From: Bacteroidaceae bacterium
GTDB lineage: Bacteria; Bacteroidota; Bacteroidia; Bacteroidales; Bacteroidaceae
Assembly: GCA_017617235.1 (NCBI GenBank)
Contig: JAFZWQ010000018.1
Location: 1-39,245, forward strand
Length of the DNA stretch: 39,245 nucleotides
Direction: 5' to 3'
This document shows positions 1-8,127 of this stretch, in pieces. Position 1 is the stretch's first letter. Each line of letters starts with the position of its first letter. The notes beneath the pieces are model-generated. The model did no database searches, was not told where the DNA came from, and worked only from the letters and a program-made list of their open reading frames with translations. The translations under genes and the position numbers were made by a program.

Positions 1-50
1 AGTAAAAATTATTATTTAGTAATAGATATCCTTGCTACGTCGGATTGTGC

Positions 51-86
51 GTGACACGGTGACACGGCGGTACGGCGGTACGGCGC
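51..86. repeat. Degenerate GACACGG/GGTACGG tandem tract
   Basis: Short GC-rich units (TGACACGG, then GGCGGTAC) repeat in direct order upstream of the first gene. It is one of several different short-unit tracts found between genes in this window. No coding potential is seen here. Confidence 0.6.
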
Positions 87-109
87 CACGTCGTGCGTCA
101 TCAGCCTAT

Positions 110-155
110 AATCTGAAATAATCTGAGAATAATCTGAGATTATGTGCCTCAGATT
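110..155. repeat. AATCTGA tandem tract with an inverted copy
   Basis: AATCTGA occurs three times at about 10-base steps, followed by CCTCAGATT in the opposite orientation, so the end of the tract can fold on itself. A separate perfect inverted repeat, AGTCCA-GATT-TGGACT, lies at 217-232. Function unknown. Confidence 0.6.
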
Positions 156-240
156 TGCACAGTTCTTCGGATTATGCTCCATCCGTAACATGGAACCTGC
201 GTGGAAGAAAACACTCAGTCCAGATTTGGACTCAGTAAAG

Positions 241-271
241 TTGCTTCGTAAATAAAAAATGCGTAAATTTG
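241..271 (+). promoter_or_regulatory. Bacteroidetes-type promoter for the 84-residue gene
   Basis: TTGC at 241-244 and TAAATTTG at 264-271 are separated by 19 bases, close to the TTTG-N19-21-TAnnTTTG form of Bacteroidetes. The start codon at 316 is about 40 bases after the expected transcription start. Confidence 0.6.
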
Positions 272-315
272 CACCATGAAGGAATGATTATCCAGTAACA
301 TGGAATCGACGCGAT

Positions 316-570
316 ATGGAAAAGAACAGGAAATATAAGAAGGATTACGACGAGGTGTTCCGCGACGAACACATCCAGTGGTTCGAGGAAAGGATGGACA
401 AGTTGCCCGAATCGATGCATTTGGATGCAGCAGTCTATATGCCCGACCTGCGGCTGTCTGTGACGAACCTGATTCGGACACTGCGCAGGAACAAGACGAA
501 TGCAACCTTTTCCGGTTACATGGAAACGTTGCTGAGGATTCGCGAAAAGTTGGAGGCCGAGGGGCTATAG
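316..570 (+). CDS. Small conserved-looking protein of unknown function (84 aa)
   Basis: A short soluble protein without signal peptide or membrane segment, rich in charged residues, with likely alpha-helices (residues 10-30 and 45-80). I do not recognise the family. It is supported as a gene by its own promoter 45 bases upstream, a clean ATG, and a stop that lies two bases before the end of the convergent CapA gene. The arginine/lysine-rich middle (around RTLRRNK) could bind nucleic acid or another charged partner, but nothing specific shows this. Confidence 0.6.
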   Translation: MEKNRKYKKDYDEVFRDEHIQWFEERMDKLPESMHLDAAVYMPDLRLSVTNLIRTLRRNKTNATFSGYMETLLRIREKLEAEGL

Positions 571-572
571 CC

Positions 573-1610
573 TTATTTCAAGCGGATGACTCCCGTCCGG
601 TCGATGCGGGCTTGACTGTTGGGCACATCGGCTTCGGAAAGGGATTTCATCTCCAATGCGGCACTGTTTGCACGGTCCTTTCGCGGTCCTACGCCACGCT
701 GTTGTAACATGGAATAAATCTGGCCACTGAGGAATTGTCCTTGGTGGTCGATTTTTATTTCCACCAGTGGGGCATAGCCTGATATACCGGTCAGATTTAC
801 ATTGTATGGAGTGCAGAAGTTACCTAGGCTGTAGGCGATGAAACGGTCTTTGTACACCTCGATGGCACGGGTTACGTGAGGACCGTGTCCGTAAACCACA
901 TCGGCTCCATGGTCGATGCAGAAATGAGCCAGTTGCCGAACAGAACCGCGGTTTTCGCCCAGGAAGGTTTCGCTGCCCTGGGGCAGGTGATTACGCGTGC
1001 GTCCTTCGGCTCCACCGTGGAATGACACGATGACCAGGTCGGTTTCTTTTACGAGTTGGTCAACGATGCGGCCCACGGTTTCCAGGTCGGTATGCTTCAG
1101 CGTGTAGGAATTATGGCCAAAGGCACAGATGCCGATGCGCAGTCCCTGGCGTTCGATGACAACACTTTCCACCCTGCCTGCAATGCCGGAATACAGGATG
1201 CCCATACTGTCCAGACAGTGTTCGGTGGACTGTATGCCCTCCATGCCGAAGTCGTTGGCGTGGTTGTTGGCCATGCTCAGGTAATCGAACCCCACCTCGC
1301 GCAACAGGTGGGCATAGCTGGTAGGAGTGCGGAACGAATAGCTGTTAGGACCGTTGCCCTTGGTGCTGCGACCGCCATCGCACAACGTGCCTTCCAGATT
1401 CCCTACGGCCAGGTCGGCTCGACGCAGGATGTCCTTGGCATCGCGAAACAGGTCGCTTCCTTGGTTGGCCGGCAACATAGTGCTGGGGAAGGTGGTTCCC
1501 ATCATGACATCGCCCACCATGGCTATCGTCAAAGTGTCTTGGGCGTGGGCCAAATGGAAAATTGAAAATGGAAAATTGAAAATTAATAGAAGTAGAGCTA
1601 TCCGTTTCAT
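573..1610 (-). CDS. Exported CapA-family metallophosphatase-like protein
   Basis: A 345-residue protein of the CapA/PGA_cap family, named after poly-gamma-glutamate capsule synthesis; most members have unknown substrates. Family motifs are present in order: MVGDVMMG (31-38), GNLEG (70-74), NNHANDFG (115-122), a FHGG motif and GHGPHV further on, then YSLGNF. A signal peptide ends near AHAQ (residues 21-24), so it acts outside the cytoplasm. Its hydrophobic core (residues 8-20) is encoded by an AT-rich degenerate repeat. It is the last of three exported proteins (C11 peptidase, NlpC/P60, CapA) read in one direction, separated from the NlpC gene by a 65-base repeat tract. The family call is firm; the capsule role is only inherited from the family name. 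Confidence 0.85.
   Translation of the reverse strand: MKRIALLLLIFNFPFSIFHLAHAQDTLTIAMVGDVMMGTTFPSTMLPANQGSDLFRDAKDILRRADLAVGNLEGTLCDGGRSTKGNGPNSYSFRTPTSYAHLLREVGFDYLSMANNHANDFGMEGIQSTEHCLDSMGILYSGIAGRVESVVIERQGLRIGICAFGHNSYTLKHTDLETVGRIVDQLVKETDLVIVSFHGGAEGRTRNHLPQGSETFLGENRGSVRQLAHFCIDHGADVVYGHGPHVTRAIEVYKDRFIAYSLGNFCTPYNVNLTGISGYAPLVEIKIDHQGQFLSGQIYSMLQQRGVGPRKDRANSAALEMKSLSEADVPNSQARIDRTGVIRLK
1556..1590. repeat. Degenerate GAAAATTGAAAATGG tract inside the CapA signal peptide
   Basis: A 14-base unit (AATGGAAAATTGAA) occurs twice and then decays. On the minus strand it codes for the hydrophobic core of the CapA signal peptide (residues about 8-19). Related tracts lie at 2194-2221, 2278-2312, 11592-11636 and 12313-12350. 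Confidence 0.75.
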
Positions 1611-1614
1611 GTCT

Positions 1615-1680
1615 TAGCCTTTTGTCTTTTGTCCTTAGCCGTTAGCCCTTAGCCTTTAGCCTTTTGCCCTTAGCCGTTAA
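1615..1680. repeat. Degenerate CCTTAGCC tract between the NlpC and CapA genes
   Basis: Roughly eight copies of TTAGCC/TTTTGCC-like units fill the whole spacer between the NlpC/P60 stop and the CapA start. No terminator or promoter is obvious inside it. Confidence 0.7.
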
Positions 1681-2288
1681 AACACTCGTCGAACACCGAC
1701 GTAGCGACGGGCATAGCCGGAGTCTGTGGACCGATTGATGCGTATGCCGTAATTCGTGCTGGCGTGGATGAAGGTAAACGTGTCGGTGTCGGGGTCTACA
1801 TCGATGACAATGCCCACGTGCCCCACGTTGCGACCCGAACGCGGACTGGTGAAGAATACCAAGTCGCCTCGTTGCATTTCGCTGCGTTTAATGGGTTTGT
1901 TCTTGGCATATTGGTCGCGCGAAGAAGCCCCGATAATGTAGTTGAACTGTTTAAAGACATAGCCTGTAAAACCCGAGCAGTCGAATACCGTAGGGCCTTT
2001 GCCGCCACTGCGGTAGCGTTTGCCTAGATGCGAATAAGCCTCCTCGATAAGGGTATTGATGAGGGCCAGTCCGCCCACTGAAGCCTGTTCCGTTCCAATG
2101 GGTACCAGAAAGTGGGTGGCCACGGTGTCGATGTGCTGCAAACGTCGGCTGACAGGAGCATGGCGTGCATACTGGTCCTGCGCATAGGCAGAGCCAATTG
2201 ATAATTGAAAATGGAAAATGGACATTTGGGCTACGCCAATTAGCATAGTCAACAAAACAAATAGCCTTTTGTAATTAACAATCTTCAA
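1677..2288 (-). CDS. Exported NlpC/P60 (C40) cell-wall peptidase
   Basis: A 203-residue protein with an N-terminal export signal and a C-terminal NlpC/P60 domain (about 75-203). These are cysteine peptidases that usually cut the stem peptides of peptidoglycan. The catalytic Cys is C104 in FDCSGF, the His is H157 in NVGHVG, and the third polar residue is probably H175 in FIHAS. The best start is TTG at 2288: it overlaps the stop of the upstream C11 gene as TTGA, and the frame then gives a basic NYKRLF end followed by a hydrophobic stretch. ATG at residue 15 is an alternative. Part of the signal region (QMSIFHFQLSI) is encoded by an AT-rich repeat. It is translated in the same unit as the C11 peptidase. 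Confidence 0.85.
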   Translation of the reverse strand: MKIVNYKRLFVLLTMLIGVAQMSIFHFQLSIGSAYAQDQYARHAPVSRRLQHIDTVATHFLVPIGTEQASVGGLALINTLIEEAYSHLGKRYRSGGKGPTVFDCSGFTGYVFKQFNYIIGASSRDQYAKNKPIKRSEMQRGDLVFFTSPRSGRNVGHVGIVIDVDPDTDTFTFIHASTNYGIRINRSTDSGYARRYVGVRRVF

Positions 2289-2312
2289 TCTTCAATTTTC
2301 AATTTTTCAATT
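2194..2312. repeat. Two AT-rich degenerate tracts at the ends of the NlpC and C11 genes
   Basis: ATTGAAAATGG-type units at 2194-2221 code for part of the NlpC signal region. TTCAATTTTCAATTT-type units at 2278-2312 code for the last residues of the C11 protein (EIEKLKIED) and run into the NlpC start. The same repeat family is thus read in opposite senses at a C-terminus and at an N-terminus. Confidence 0.75.
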
Positions 2313-3445
2313 TCCTTCCACCATGACGTCTGACCGTAGTAATCGTTCCATTTATGCCCTTCGACGGGAATGTACATGGACATGCTGACAACGTGTTCGG
2401 GGTCGATAATGACGGGGTTGAAGTAGTCGGTAAAAATAGAGAGCCAGCGGTTGGAGGCATACCTGTGAGGAACAGCCCGTTCCAGTGCCTGGAGCCAGGT
2501 GGCATACTGCTCGGCCGAGAACCATTGTCCAATGGCACTGCCCATGTCGAAGTATTCGGGTTTCCACACCGAGGCACTGTTGTAGACCAGATATTGCTGG
2601 ATACCGCTGGTGGAGGGGAACTCGGGCAGTGTGGCCAACAGGGGTGCTGTGGCCTGTGCCAGACCTTCCAGTTCGCTGGTCTTCATGGCAGAAATCACCA
2701 ACCCCTCCTTGTAGCGGTAGTAGTCGAAGTAGGTCTGGGCAATATGCCAGGCATCGTCTCCTTCGCTACACAGGTCGGTAATGAGTTGGGTGTATGGTGC
2801 TCCAAATCCAGGAATTTCGGCTGGCGAAGCGATGCACCAGTCCGTCACGTCGCGCAGTTCGTAGCCCACCTCAACACACTGCATGAAGCAAGCGTCGAAG
2901 AACACATAGTCCCAATGTTGCTTGGTCTTCTTCAATACATTGGCCAGGGTGGTTATTTCCATTTCCTGACCCGAGTTCAAGATGGCATTCCTGCCATTGT
3001 CCTGACCGATGGTACGCCGTGGAGCCTTGTTCTGGGGTATCCAGCCCGAACCATGGGACCAAAGGGTAAGCCCGTAGTGATGGGCAGGGAATTTGTCGAT
3101 AATCACCTTCAAGGCCTGTTGCATAGCGGCGCTGTCTGTGCTGATAGGGTCGTTGCGATATTGGTAAACAAGTTTTTCGCCTTCCTTGTTGTCGTAACTG
3201 AGGATTTGCGGCTGCTGGTCGGTCCGGCTGTTATCGAAATACACCACCACCTTGCAACTGTCGGGAATGCTGGCAGCGCCCAGTCTGATTTCGTTCAAAT
3301 CCTCGACTGCAAAGGGCGTGGACAGCTCGTTTTCTGCGATGATATATACCACCGCCACGTGTTTCAACGGGGTGGGAGGAAGCTTTAAATCGTCGTGGCA
3401 GGCAACGGCGAACAGAGCAAAAAATACTATCCACCAATGTTTCAT
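2285..3445 (-). CDS. Clostripain-type (C11) cysteine peptidase lipoprotein
   Basis: A 386-residue exported peptidase of family C11, which cleaves after Arg or Lys. The start is the ATG at 3445, giving a short basic end, a hydrophobic stretch and a lipobox ending in Cys16 (FAVAC). An earlier in-frame start at 3484 would place 13 non-signal residues in front and overlap the promoter, so it is rejected. The catalytic pair is visible as His131 in SHGSGW and Cys186 in DACFM. It heads the C11-NlpC-CapA group. The TACCTTTG promoter element ends only five bases before the ATG, so the mRNA is probably leaderless or nearly so. Confidence 0.87.
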   Translation of the reverse strand: MKHWWIVFFALFAVACHDDLKLPPTPLKHVAVVYIIAENELSTPFAVEDLNEIRLGAASIPDSCKVVVYFDNSRTDQQPQILSYDNKEGEKLVYQYRNDPISTDSAAMQQALKVIIDKFPAHHYGLTLWSHGSGWIPQNKAPRRTIGQDNGRNAILNSGQEMEITTLANVLKKTKQHWDYVFFDACFMQCVEVGYELRDVTDWCIASPAEIPGFGAPYTQLITDLCSEGDDAWHIAQTYFDYYRYKEGLVISAMKTSELEGLAQATAPLLATLPEFPSTSGIQQYLVYNSASVWKPEYFDMGSAIGQWFSAEQYATWLQALERAVPHRYASNRWLSIFTDYFNPVIIDPEHVVSMSMYIPVEGHKWNDYYGQTSWWKEIEKLKIED

Positions 3446-3450
3446 GCCTG

Positions 3451-3458
3451 CAAAGGTA
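3451..3458 (-). promoter_or_regulatory. -7 element TACCTTTG for the C11 peptidase gene
   Basis: On the minus strand TACCTTTG is followed by five bases and then ATG. The -33 region about 20 bases upstream is only weakly like TTTG. Expected transcription start is at or within a few bases of the start codon. Confidence 0.65.
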
Positions 3459-3507
3459 CGACTTTTTATGCAATAAAATACCATAATGCGCGTTAATTAT
3501 ATATAAT

Positions 3508-4668
3508 ATGGTATGGACTGATAGAGTTAGGCAGGTGAAAATCCTGCTGGTTTTGACTGCCGTGGTCATTGCTGTGGCATCGCTGGCTGTCTCGAACTTC
3601 CTGGTGCGCGACCTATTGGAGGAGGAGCGTAACAATGTGGATGTTTGGGCCGAAGCCATGCGTTCGTTCAACAATGCCGACGAGACTACCGACCTGTCGC
3701 TTGTGCTGAAAGTGTTGGGCAGCAACAACAATATCCCCGTTGTGATTGTCGATGACGAAGGACAGGTTCAGGACTATCGTAACCTGACGGTACACGCCAA
3801 GACGGCTGCCGATTCACTCGACTACATCAGTCGGCGTGCCCGTTCTATGAAGGCGGCCGGAAACTACTTCCACATCTATCTCGACAATACGGGCGAATAC
3901 ATTGATGTTTGTTTCGGTGAGAGTCTGATGCTCAAGCGCTTAGCTTACTACCCTTATGTACAATTAGGTGTAGTGCTCATCTTCGTAGTGGTGGCCATAT
4001 TCGCCTTGCTCAGCAGCAAACGAGCCGAACAGAACAAAGTGTGGGTGGGACTGTCGAAGGAAACGGCTCACCAGCTGGGAACTCCAATTAGTAGTTTGAT
4101 GGCATGGGTCGAGGTCCTGCGCGAGACCTATCCGCAGGATGAGTTGATACCCGAGATGGACAAAGATGTGAAACGCCTGCAACGTATTGCCGAGCGTTTC
4201 TCGAAGATAGGTTCGCTGCCTGAACCGAAACCCGAGAACCTGAACGATGTCATCGGTAATGTGGTGGAATACATCCGGCGGCGTACGTCAAATAAGGTAA
4301 GCCTGAAGGTAGACATGCCCGATCATCCGCTTATTGTAAAGATGTCGGCACCGCTGTTCGAATGGGTAGTGGAGAATCTTTGTAAAAATGCTATCGACGC
4401 AATGGAAGGGCAAGGCAGTATAACCCTGACGGCACGCGAGGAGCAGGACCGCTTCGCCGTGGAGGTTTCCGACACGGGAAAGGGCATTCCCAAGAACAAG
4501 TTCAGCGATGTGTTTATGCCCGGCTTCACCACCAAGAGTCGTGGTTGGGGGTTGGGACTGTCGTTGGCTAAACGTATTGTCGAGGAATATCATCACGGCC
4601 GCATTTTTGTCAAGAACAGCGAATTGGGACATGGTACAACCTTCCGAATTGAGTTGAAAAAGTATTAA
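3508..4668 (+). CDS. Membrane sensor histidine kinase, orphan
   Basis: A 386-residue kinase with two membrane spans (about 11-32 and 151-168) around a roughly 115-residue extracytoplasmic sensor region. The phosphoacceptor is His188 in KETAHQLGTP, a form common in Bacteroidetes kinases. The ATPase part shows the N box (N294 in CKNAID), the G1 box DTGKG (322-326) and the G2 region GWGLGLSLAK (from 346). No HAMP domain is evident between TM2 and the H box, and no response regulator is adjacent, so its partner must be encoded elsewhere. It is divergent from the C11 gene. The signal sensed cannot be read from the sequence. Confidence 0.9.
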   Translation: MVWTDRVRQVKILLVLTAVVIAVASLAVSNFLVRDLLEEERNNVDVWAEAMRSFNNADETTDLSLVLKVLGSNNNIPVVIVDDEGQVQDYRNLTVHAKTAADSLDYISRRARSMKAAGNYFHIYLDNTGEYIDVCFGESLMLKRLAYYPYVQLGVVLIFVVVAIFALLSSKRAEQNKVWVGLSKETAHQLGTPISSLMAWVEVLRETYPQDELIPEMDKDVKRLQRIAERFSKIGSLPEPKPENLNDVIGNVVEYIRRRTSNKVSLKVDMPDHPLIVKMSAPLFEWVVENLCKNAIDAMEGQGSITLTAREEQDRFAVEVSDTGKGIPKNKFSDVFMPGFTTKSRGWGLGLSLAKRIVEEYHHGRIFVKNSELGHGTTFRIELKKY

Positions 4669-4703
4669 ATTCATATATAAGGTATTAATTTTTTCACTTT
4701 TAA

Positions 4704-4735
4704 TTTTTCACTTTTAATTTTTATTCGTACCTTTG
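4704..4735 (+). promoter_or_regulatory. Promoter of rpmF
   Basis: TTTT at 4704-4707, 20 bases, then TACCTTTG at 4728-4735. The -33 side lies in an AT-rich degenerate repeat (TTTTTCACTTTTAA, about 4688-4723). The transcript should begin near 4741, leaving a leader of about 95 bases. Confidence 0.65.
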
Positions 4736-4744
4736 CAGTCCGTT

Positions 4745-4793
4745 AGGTGCAATGCGCCTCGATTTGACGTGAAAATAGAATACGGCTTTGCCG
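4745..4793 (+). promoter_or_regulatory. Structured leader of rpmF (two small hairpins)
   Basis: AGGTGC-AAT-GCGCCT (4745-4759) forms a six-pair stem with one G-U pair, and CGGC-TTT-GCCG (4783-4793) a four-pair stem. The leader is long for this genome, where several genes start within 10 bases of the promoter. It could be a binding site for autoregulation by a ribosomal protein; this is a guess. Confidence 0.35.
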
Positions 4794-4835
4794 CTTAACT
4801 CGTTTAAGAAATATTAAATAAATAGTAAATAAAAA

Positions 4836-5015
4836 ATGGCACATCCTAAAAGAAGACAGTCCAAAACCAGGACTCTCAAGAGAAGAACACACGATGGAGC
4901 AGTAGCTCCTACGCTGGCCGTTTGCCCTAACTGCGGCGAGTATTACATCTACCACACTGTATGCCCCGCTTGCGGTTACTATCGCGGCAAGGTCGCTATC
5001 GAAAAAGAAGCTTAA
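4836..5015 (+). CDS. rpmF: 50S ribosomal protein L32
   Basis: A 59-residue protein with the L32 start MAHPKRRQSKTR and two CxxC pairs (CPNC at 30-33, CPAC at 43-46), typical of the zinc-binding form. It is part of the large ribosomal subunit. It precedes fabH, the usual bacterial linkage of rpmF with fatty acid synthesis. The DUF177 (YceD) gene that commonly lies just before rpmF is not present: only 166 non-coding bases separate it from the kinase gene. Confidence 0.95.
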   Translation: MAHPKRRQSKTRTLKRRTHDGAVAPTLAVCPNCGEYYIYHTVCPACGYYRGKVAIEKEA

Positions 5016-5038
5016 TCAAGCAATTGCGAGATTGAAAG

Positions 5039-5086
5039 AATGAGAAAATGAGAAACACGGGGCTACCCTCTTCTCATTCTCTCATT
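5039..5086 (+). terminator. Hairpin between rpmF and fabH, possible attenuator
   Basis: AATGAGAAAATGAGAA (5039-5054) pairs with TTCTCATTCTCTCATT (5071-5086) with a single mismatch, loop 16 bases, followed by a T-rich run (5085-5097). The arms belong to the AT-rich gene-border repeat family, here in inverted orientation. It could end part of the rpmF transcripts and lower fabH expression. Confidence 0.5.
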
Positions 5087-5111
5087 TTTTCATTTTTCAA
5101 ATATCCAAGTT

Positions 5112-6194
5112 ATGGAAAAAATAAATGCAATGATAACGGGTGTTGGCGGCTATGTGCCCGACTATATTCTCGACAACGAGGAAATGTCGCGTATCGTTGA
5201 CACCAGTGACGAGTGGATTATGGAGCGTATCGGCGTGAAAACACGCCACATCCTGAAGCCCGAACAGGGAACGGGTGTAAGCTATCTGTTCACTCGTGCA
5301 ATCCGCCAGTTGCTGGACAAGACACAGGTTGACCCTGCAAGCATTGAGTGTTTGGTCTGTGCGACTACCACACCCGACTATCATTTCCCCTCAACTGCAT
5401 CTATCCTCATTGGTAGACTGGGACTCACCAATGCCTATGGTTTCGATATGGAGTCGGCCTGTGCCGGTTTCCTGCTTGCCCTGGAGACGGGAGCAAACTT
5501 CATCCGTTCGGGTCGTTACAAGCGCATTATCGTTTGTGGTGGCGAGCACATGTCTTCCATGACGAATTATCAGGACCGTAACACCTGTCCCATCTTTGCC
5601 GATGGTGCTGCATGTGTCATGCTGGAGGCCACTACCGAGGAGGTGGGCCTGTTGGATGGCGTTTATCATGTTGAGGCTGATTTCGAACATTTGCACATGA
5701 AGGCTGGAGGTTCTGCCCGTATGCCGAGTCACGAGACGGTGGACAACCGCGAACATTTCGTATATCAAGAAGGTCGCGCCGTATTCAAACATGCCGTAAC
5801 GAAAATGTCGGATGCCGTAGAGACTGTCATGAAGCGCAATGGACTGACAGGCAATGATGTGACCTGGCTGGTGCCTCATCAGGCCAACATACGCATTGAA
5901 AGTGCCGTAGCCCGTCGTGTGGAAATCAGTGAGGACCACGTGATGATTAACATCGACCACATGGGTAACACCTCCAGCGGTACGCTACCCCTTTGCCTTT
6001 GGGAGTATGAACCGAAGCTGAAGAAAGGTGACAAGATTGTCTTCACTGCCTTTGGCGCAGGTTTCGCCTGGGGTGCTTCGTATCTGGTTTGGGGCTACGA
6101 TGGTGCCAAGGAGGCTGCCAAGTCGCCGGCCCAATTCTACAAAGAAGGCGAGATTTCGAGGGAAGAGTGGTATAGGATTAGGAAATCGGAATAA
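5112..6194 (+). CDS. fabH: 3-oxoacyl-ACP synthase III
   Basis: A 360-residue KAS III that condenses acetyl-CoA with malonyl-ACP to start fatty acid synthesis in the cytoplasm. The catalytic triad is visible: Cys117 in ESACAGF, His256 in PHQAN and Asn286 in MGNTSSGT. The glycine-rich end GAGFAWGASY (314-323) is followed by about 30 extra charged residues (YKEGEISREEWYRIRKSE at the end), longer than the E. coli enzyme. It sits between rpmF and era, 23 bases before the latter, probably in one operon. Confidence 0.93.
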   Translation: MEKINAMITGVGGYVPDYILDNEEMSRIVDTSDEWIMERIGVKTRHILKPEQGTGVSYLFTRAIRQLLDKTQVDPASIECLVCATTTPDYHFPSTASILIGRLGLTNAYGFDMESACAGFLLALETGANFIRSGRYKRIIVCGGEHMSSMTNYQDRNTCPIFADGAACVMLEATTEEVGLLDGVYHVEADFEHLHMKAGGSARMPSHETVDNREHFVYQEGRAVFKHAVTKMSDAVETVMKRNGLTGNDVTWLVPHQANIRIESAVARRVEISEDHVMINIDHMGNTSSGTLPLCLWEYEPKLKKGDKIVFTAFGAGFAWGASYLVWGYDGAKEAAKSPAQFYKEGEISREEWYRIRKSE

Positions 6195-6223
6195 TCGGAG
6201 TACTCAGAGTAATCAGAATGAGT
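6185..6223. repeat. Degenerate TCGGAGTA/TCAGAGTAA tract between fabH and era
   Basis: Units ATCGGAATA, ATCGGAGTA, CTCAGAGTA and ATCAGAATG follow each other at about 9-base steps. The first units code for the last fabH residues (KSE) and the last unit contains the era start codon. Confidence 0.65.
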
Positions 6224-7102
6224 CATAAATCGGGTTTTGTAAATATCGTCGGGAATCCTAATGTTGGGAAAAGCACCCTCATGAACTTGCTGGTGGGTGA
6301 ACGTATTTCCATTGCAACCTTCAAGGCACAGACTACGCGTCATCGCATCATGGGTATCCTGAACACTCCGGAGATGCAGATTTGTTTCTCCGACACCCCT
6401 GGCGTATTGAAACCCAACTATAAATTACAGGAATCGATGCTTCAGTTTTCGGAGAGCGCACTGGTGGATGCCGATGTGTTGCTCTACGTTACTGATATGG
6501 TAGAGACTCCCGACAAGAATGCGGAATTTCTGGAGAAAGTCAGTCGGCTGAAGGTGCCCATTCTGGTGCTTATCAACAAGATAGACCTCTCCAACCAAGG
6601 GGAGCTGGAGCAGAAGGTCGCCTTGTGGCACGAAGCATTGCCGCAGGCCGAAATCTTCCCCATCTCGGCTCTCCACCGCTTCAATGTCGATAACGTGCTG
6701 GCTCGCATTCGCGAACTGTTGCCCGACGGACCAGCCTATTTCGACAAGGACCAGTGGACCGACAAACCCGCTCGTTTCTTTGTTACCGAAATCATCCGCG
6801 AGAAGATTCTGCTTTATTACGACAAGGAGATACCCTATTCTTGCGAGGTGGTTGTTGAGTCTTTCAAGGAATCCGACCGCAACATCCACATCAATACCGT
6901 TATTTACGTCGAGCGCGAGAGCCAGAAAGGCATTATCATCGGGCATCAGGGAGTGGCCCTGAAGCGCGTGTCGACAGAGGCCCGCAAGAGCCTGGAGAAG
7001 TTCTTCGGCAAAAGCATTTACCTCGAGATTTTCGTGAAGGTAGATCGCGATTGGCGTAACAGCGACCGTTCCCTGCGCAACTACGGTTACAACCCGGAAT
7101 AA
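6218..7102 (+). CDS. era: GTPase Era
   Basis: A 294-residue GTPase needed for maturation of 16S rRNA and assembly of the small ribosomal subunit. Motifs: Walker A GNPNVGKS (12-19), switch motif DTPG, NKID for guanine recognition, and a C-terminal KH domain with the GHQG loop (IIIGHQGVALKRV) that binds the 3' end of 16S rRNA. In related Bacteroidales, as I recall, era is followed by der; here der is about 19 kb away on the other strand. Confidence 0.95.
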   Translation: MSHKSGFVNIVGNPNVGKSTLMNLLVGERISIATFKAQTTRHRIMGILNTPEMQICFSDTPGVLKPNYKLQESMLQFSESALVDADVLLYVTDMVETPDKNAEFLEKVSRLKVPILVLINKIDLSNQGELEQKVALWHEALPQAEIFPISALHRFNVDNVLARIRELLPDGPAYFDKDQWTDKPARFFVTEIIREKILLYYDKEIPYSCEVVVESFKESDRNIHINTVIYVERESQKGIIIGHQGVALKRVSTEARKSLEKFFGKSIYLEIFVKVDRDWRNSDRSLRNYGYNPE

Positions 7103-7121
7103 TCCCGGTTTCCCCTCACAC

Positions 7122-8081
7122 TTATTTGGTTGATTTCTTGTTTCGTACCGCGTTCAGGAAGTCAACCATTTTTTGTAGATTTTCCTTACTGTACATGCCC
7201 ATGCCGTGACCGCCTTCGGGTACAAAGGTTGCTTGTGTGGTTACGCCGGCAGCCTTCAATTTTTCATAGAAACTCTTGCCTTGGCAACAGGGCACCACAT
7301 TATCACGTTCGCCATGGAAGATAATGATGGGTGGGTCATTGGCATCAATGTATGTAGTGGCGCTCAGACTCAGATACTTATCAGGTGATTCCGTTAGTTT
7401 TGCGTCGAGCAGGACGTCCTCGGGACTATTTGCACCCATCGTCATGTGGTCGCCACAATCCATTGCCATCAGGTCTATGGGACCGGACCAGTCGCAGGCA
7501 GCATTCACCCGACTGCTCTTTTTGGTAAAGGAACCCAGCGAGCCTTCCAGGTCAATATCGACAGTTCCCACCTGAGTCCGTTTTGTACCACTGGTAGTGG
7601 CAGTTATGGAGGCTAGGTGACCACCCGACGAGAATCCACTGGTGGCGATGAACGATTTGTCAAACTTATATTGTTTGGCCTTTCCGCGTACAAAGCGGAC
7701 TACAGCCTTGATGTCGTGAATCTGTGCCGGCCATTTGGCATCACCGCTGGAACGATGGTTGGGGCAAACAACTGCGTAACCGGCATCGAGCAGAGCTTTG
7801 ACGATGGTTCCCAAATCTGCAACTCCCTTACTGTTGTTGCTGAACCACGCGCTGCCATAAATATGAATGACAACGGGATAGGCTTTCTTCTTTTCCTTGG
7901 GCAGATAGATATCGCAGGTATGGTAGGCTTTGTCGTCGCCTGCATAGTTCACATCTTTCCATTCCTGGGAGGTTTCCAGTTTTGTCTGCATTTGGAATCC
8001 GCCGAAGCCGCCTGCGGGCTGTGCCTGTGCTGTTAACAAACCAAAGACTGTCAACAATCCGGTAAAAAGTGCTTTTTTCAT
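7122..8081 (-). CDS. Secreted alpha/beta-hydrolase, esterase (BD-FAE/COG0657-like)
   Basis: A 319-residue protein with a clear signal peptide (ends near AQAQ, residue 21). Start ATG at 8081; the frame is open further upstream but that part lies inside the next gene. The fold markers are an oxyanion region HIYGSAW (73-79), the nucleophile elbow GFSSG (Ser151), Asp260 in HGERD and His292 in GGHGMG. Such enzymes remove acetyl or feruloyl groups from plant polysaccharides in gut Bacteroidales; the substrate here is not shown. No clear promoter lies in the 46 bases before it, so it may be read from the upstream CcsBA-PBP4 transcript. Confidence 0.8.
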   Translation of the reverse strand: MKKALFTGLLTVFGLLTAQAQPAGGFGGFQMQTKLETSQEWKDVNYAGDDKAYHTCDIYLPKEKKKAYPVVIHIYGSAWFSNNSKGVADLGTIVKALLDAGYAVVCPNHRSSGDAKWPAQIHDIKAVVRFVRGKAKQYKFDKSFIATSGFSSGGHLASITATTSGTKRTQVGTVDIDLEGSLGSFTKKSSRVNAACDWSGPIDLMAMDCGDHMTMGANSPEDVLLDAKLTESPDKYLSLSATTYIDANDPPIIIFHGERDNVVPCCQGKSFYEKLKAAGVTTQATFVPEGGHGMGMYSKENLQKMVDFLNAVRNKKSTK

Positions 8082-8127
8082 ATTTGTATGGTTTAGAATT
8101 GTGCTAAAATTGCGGATGGAATCAGTA

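Noticed and set aside
2354-3388. A 344-codon open frame on the plus strand opposite the C11 peptidase
   Set aside because: The C11 frame has a lipobox and both catalytic residues; the opposite frame has neither signal nor domain.
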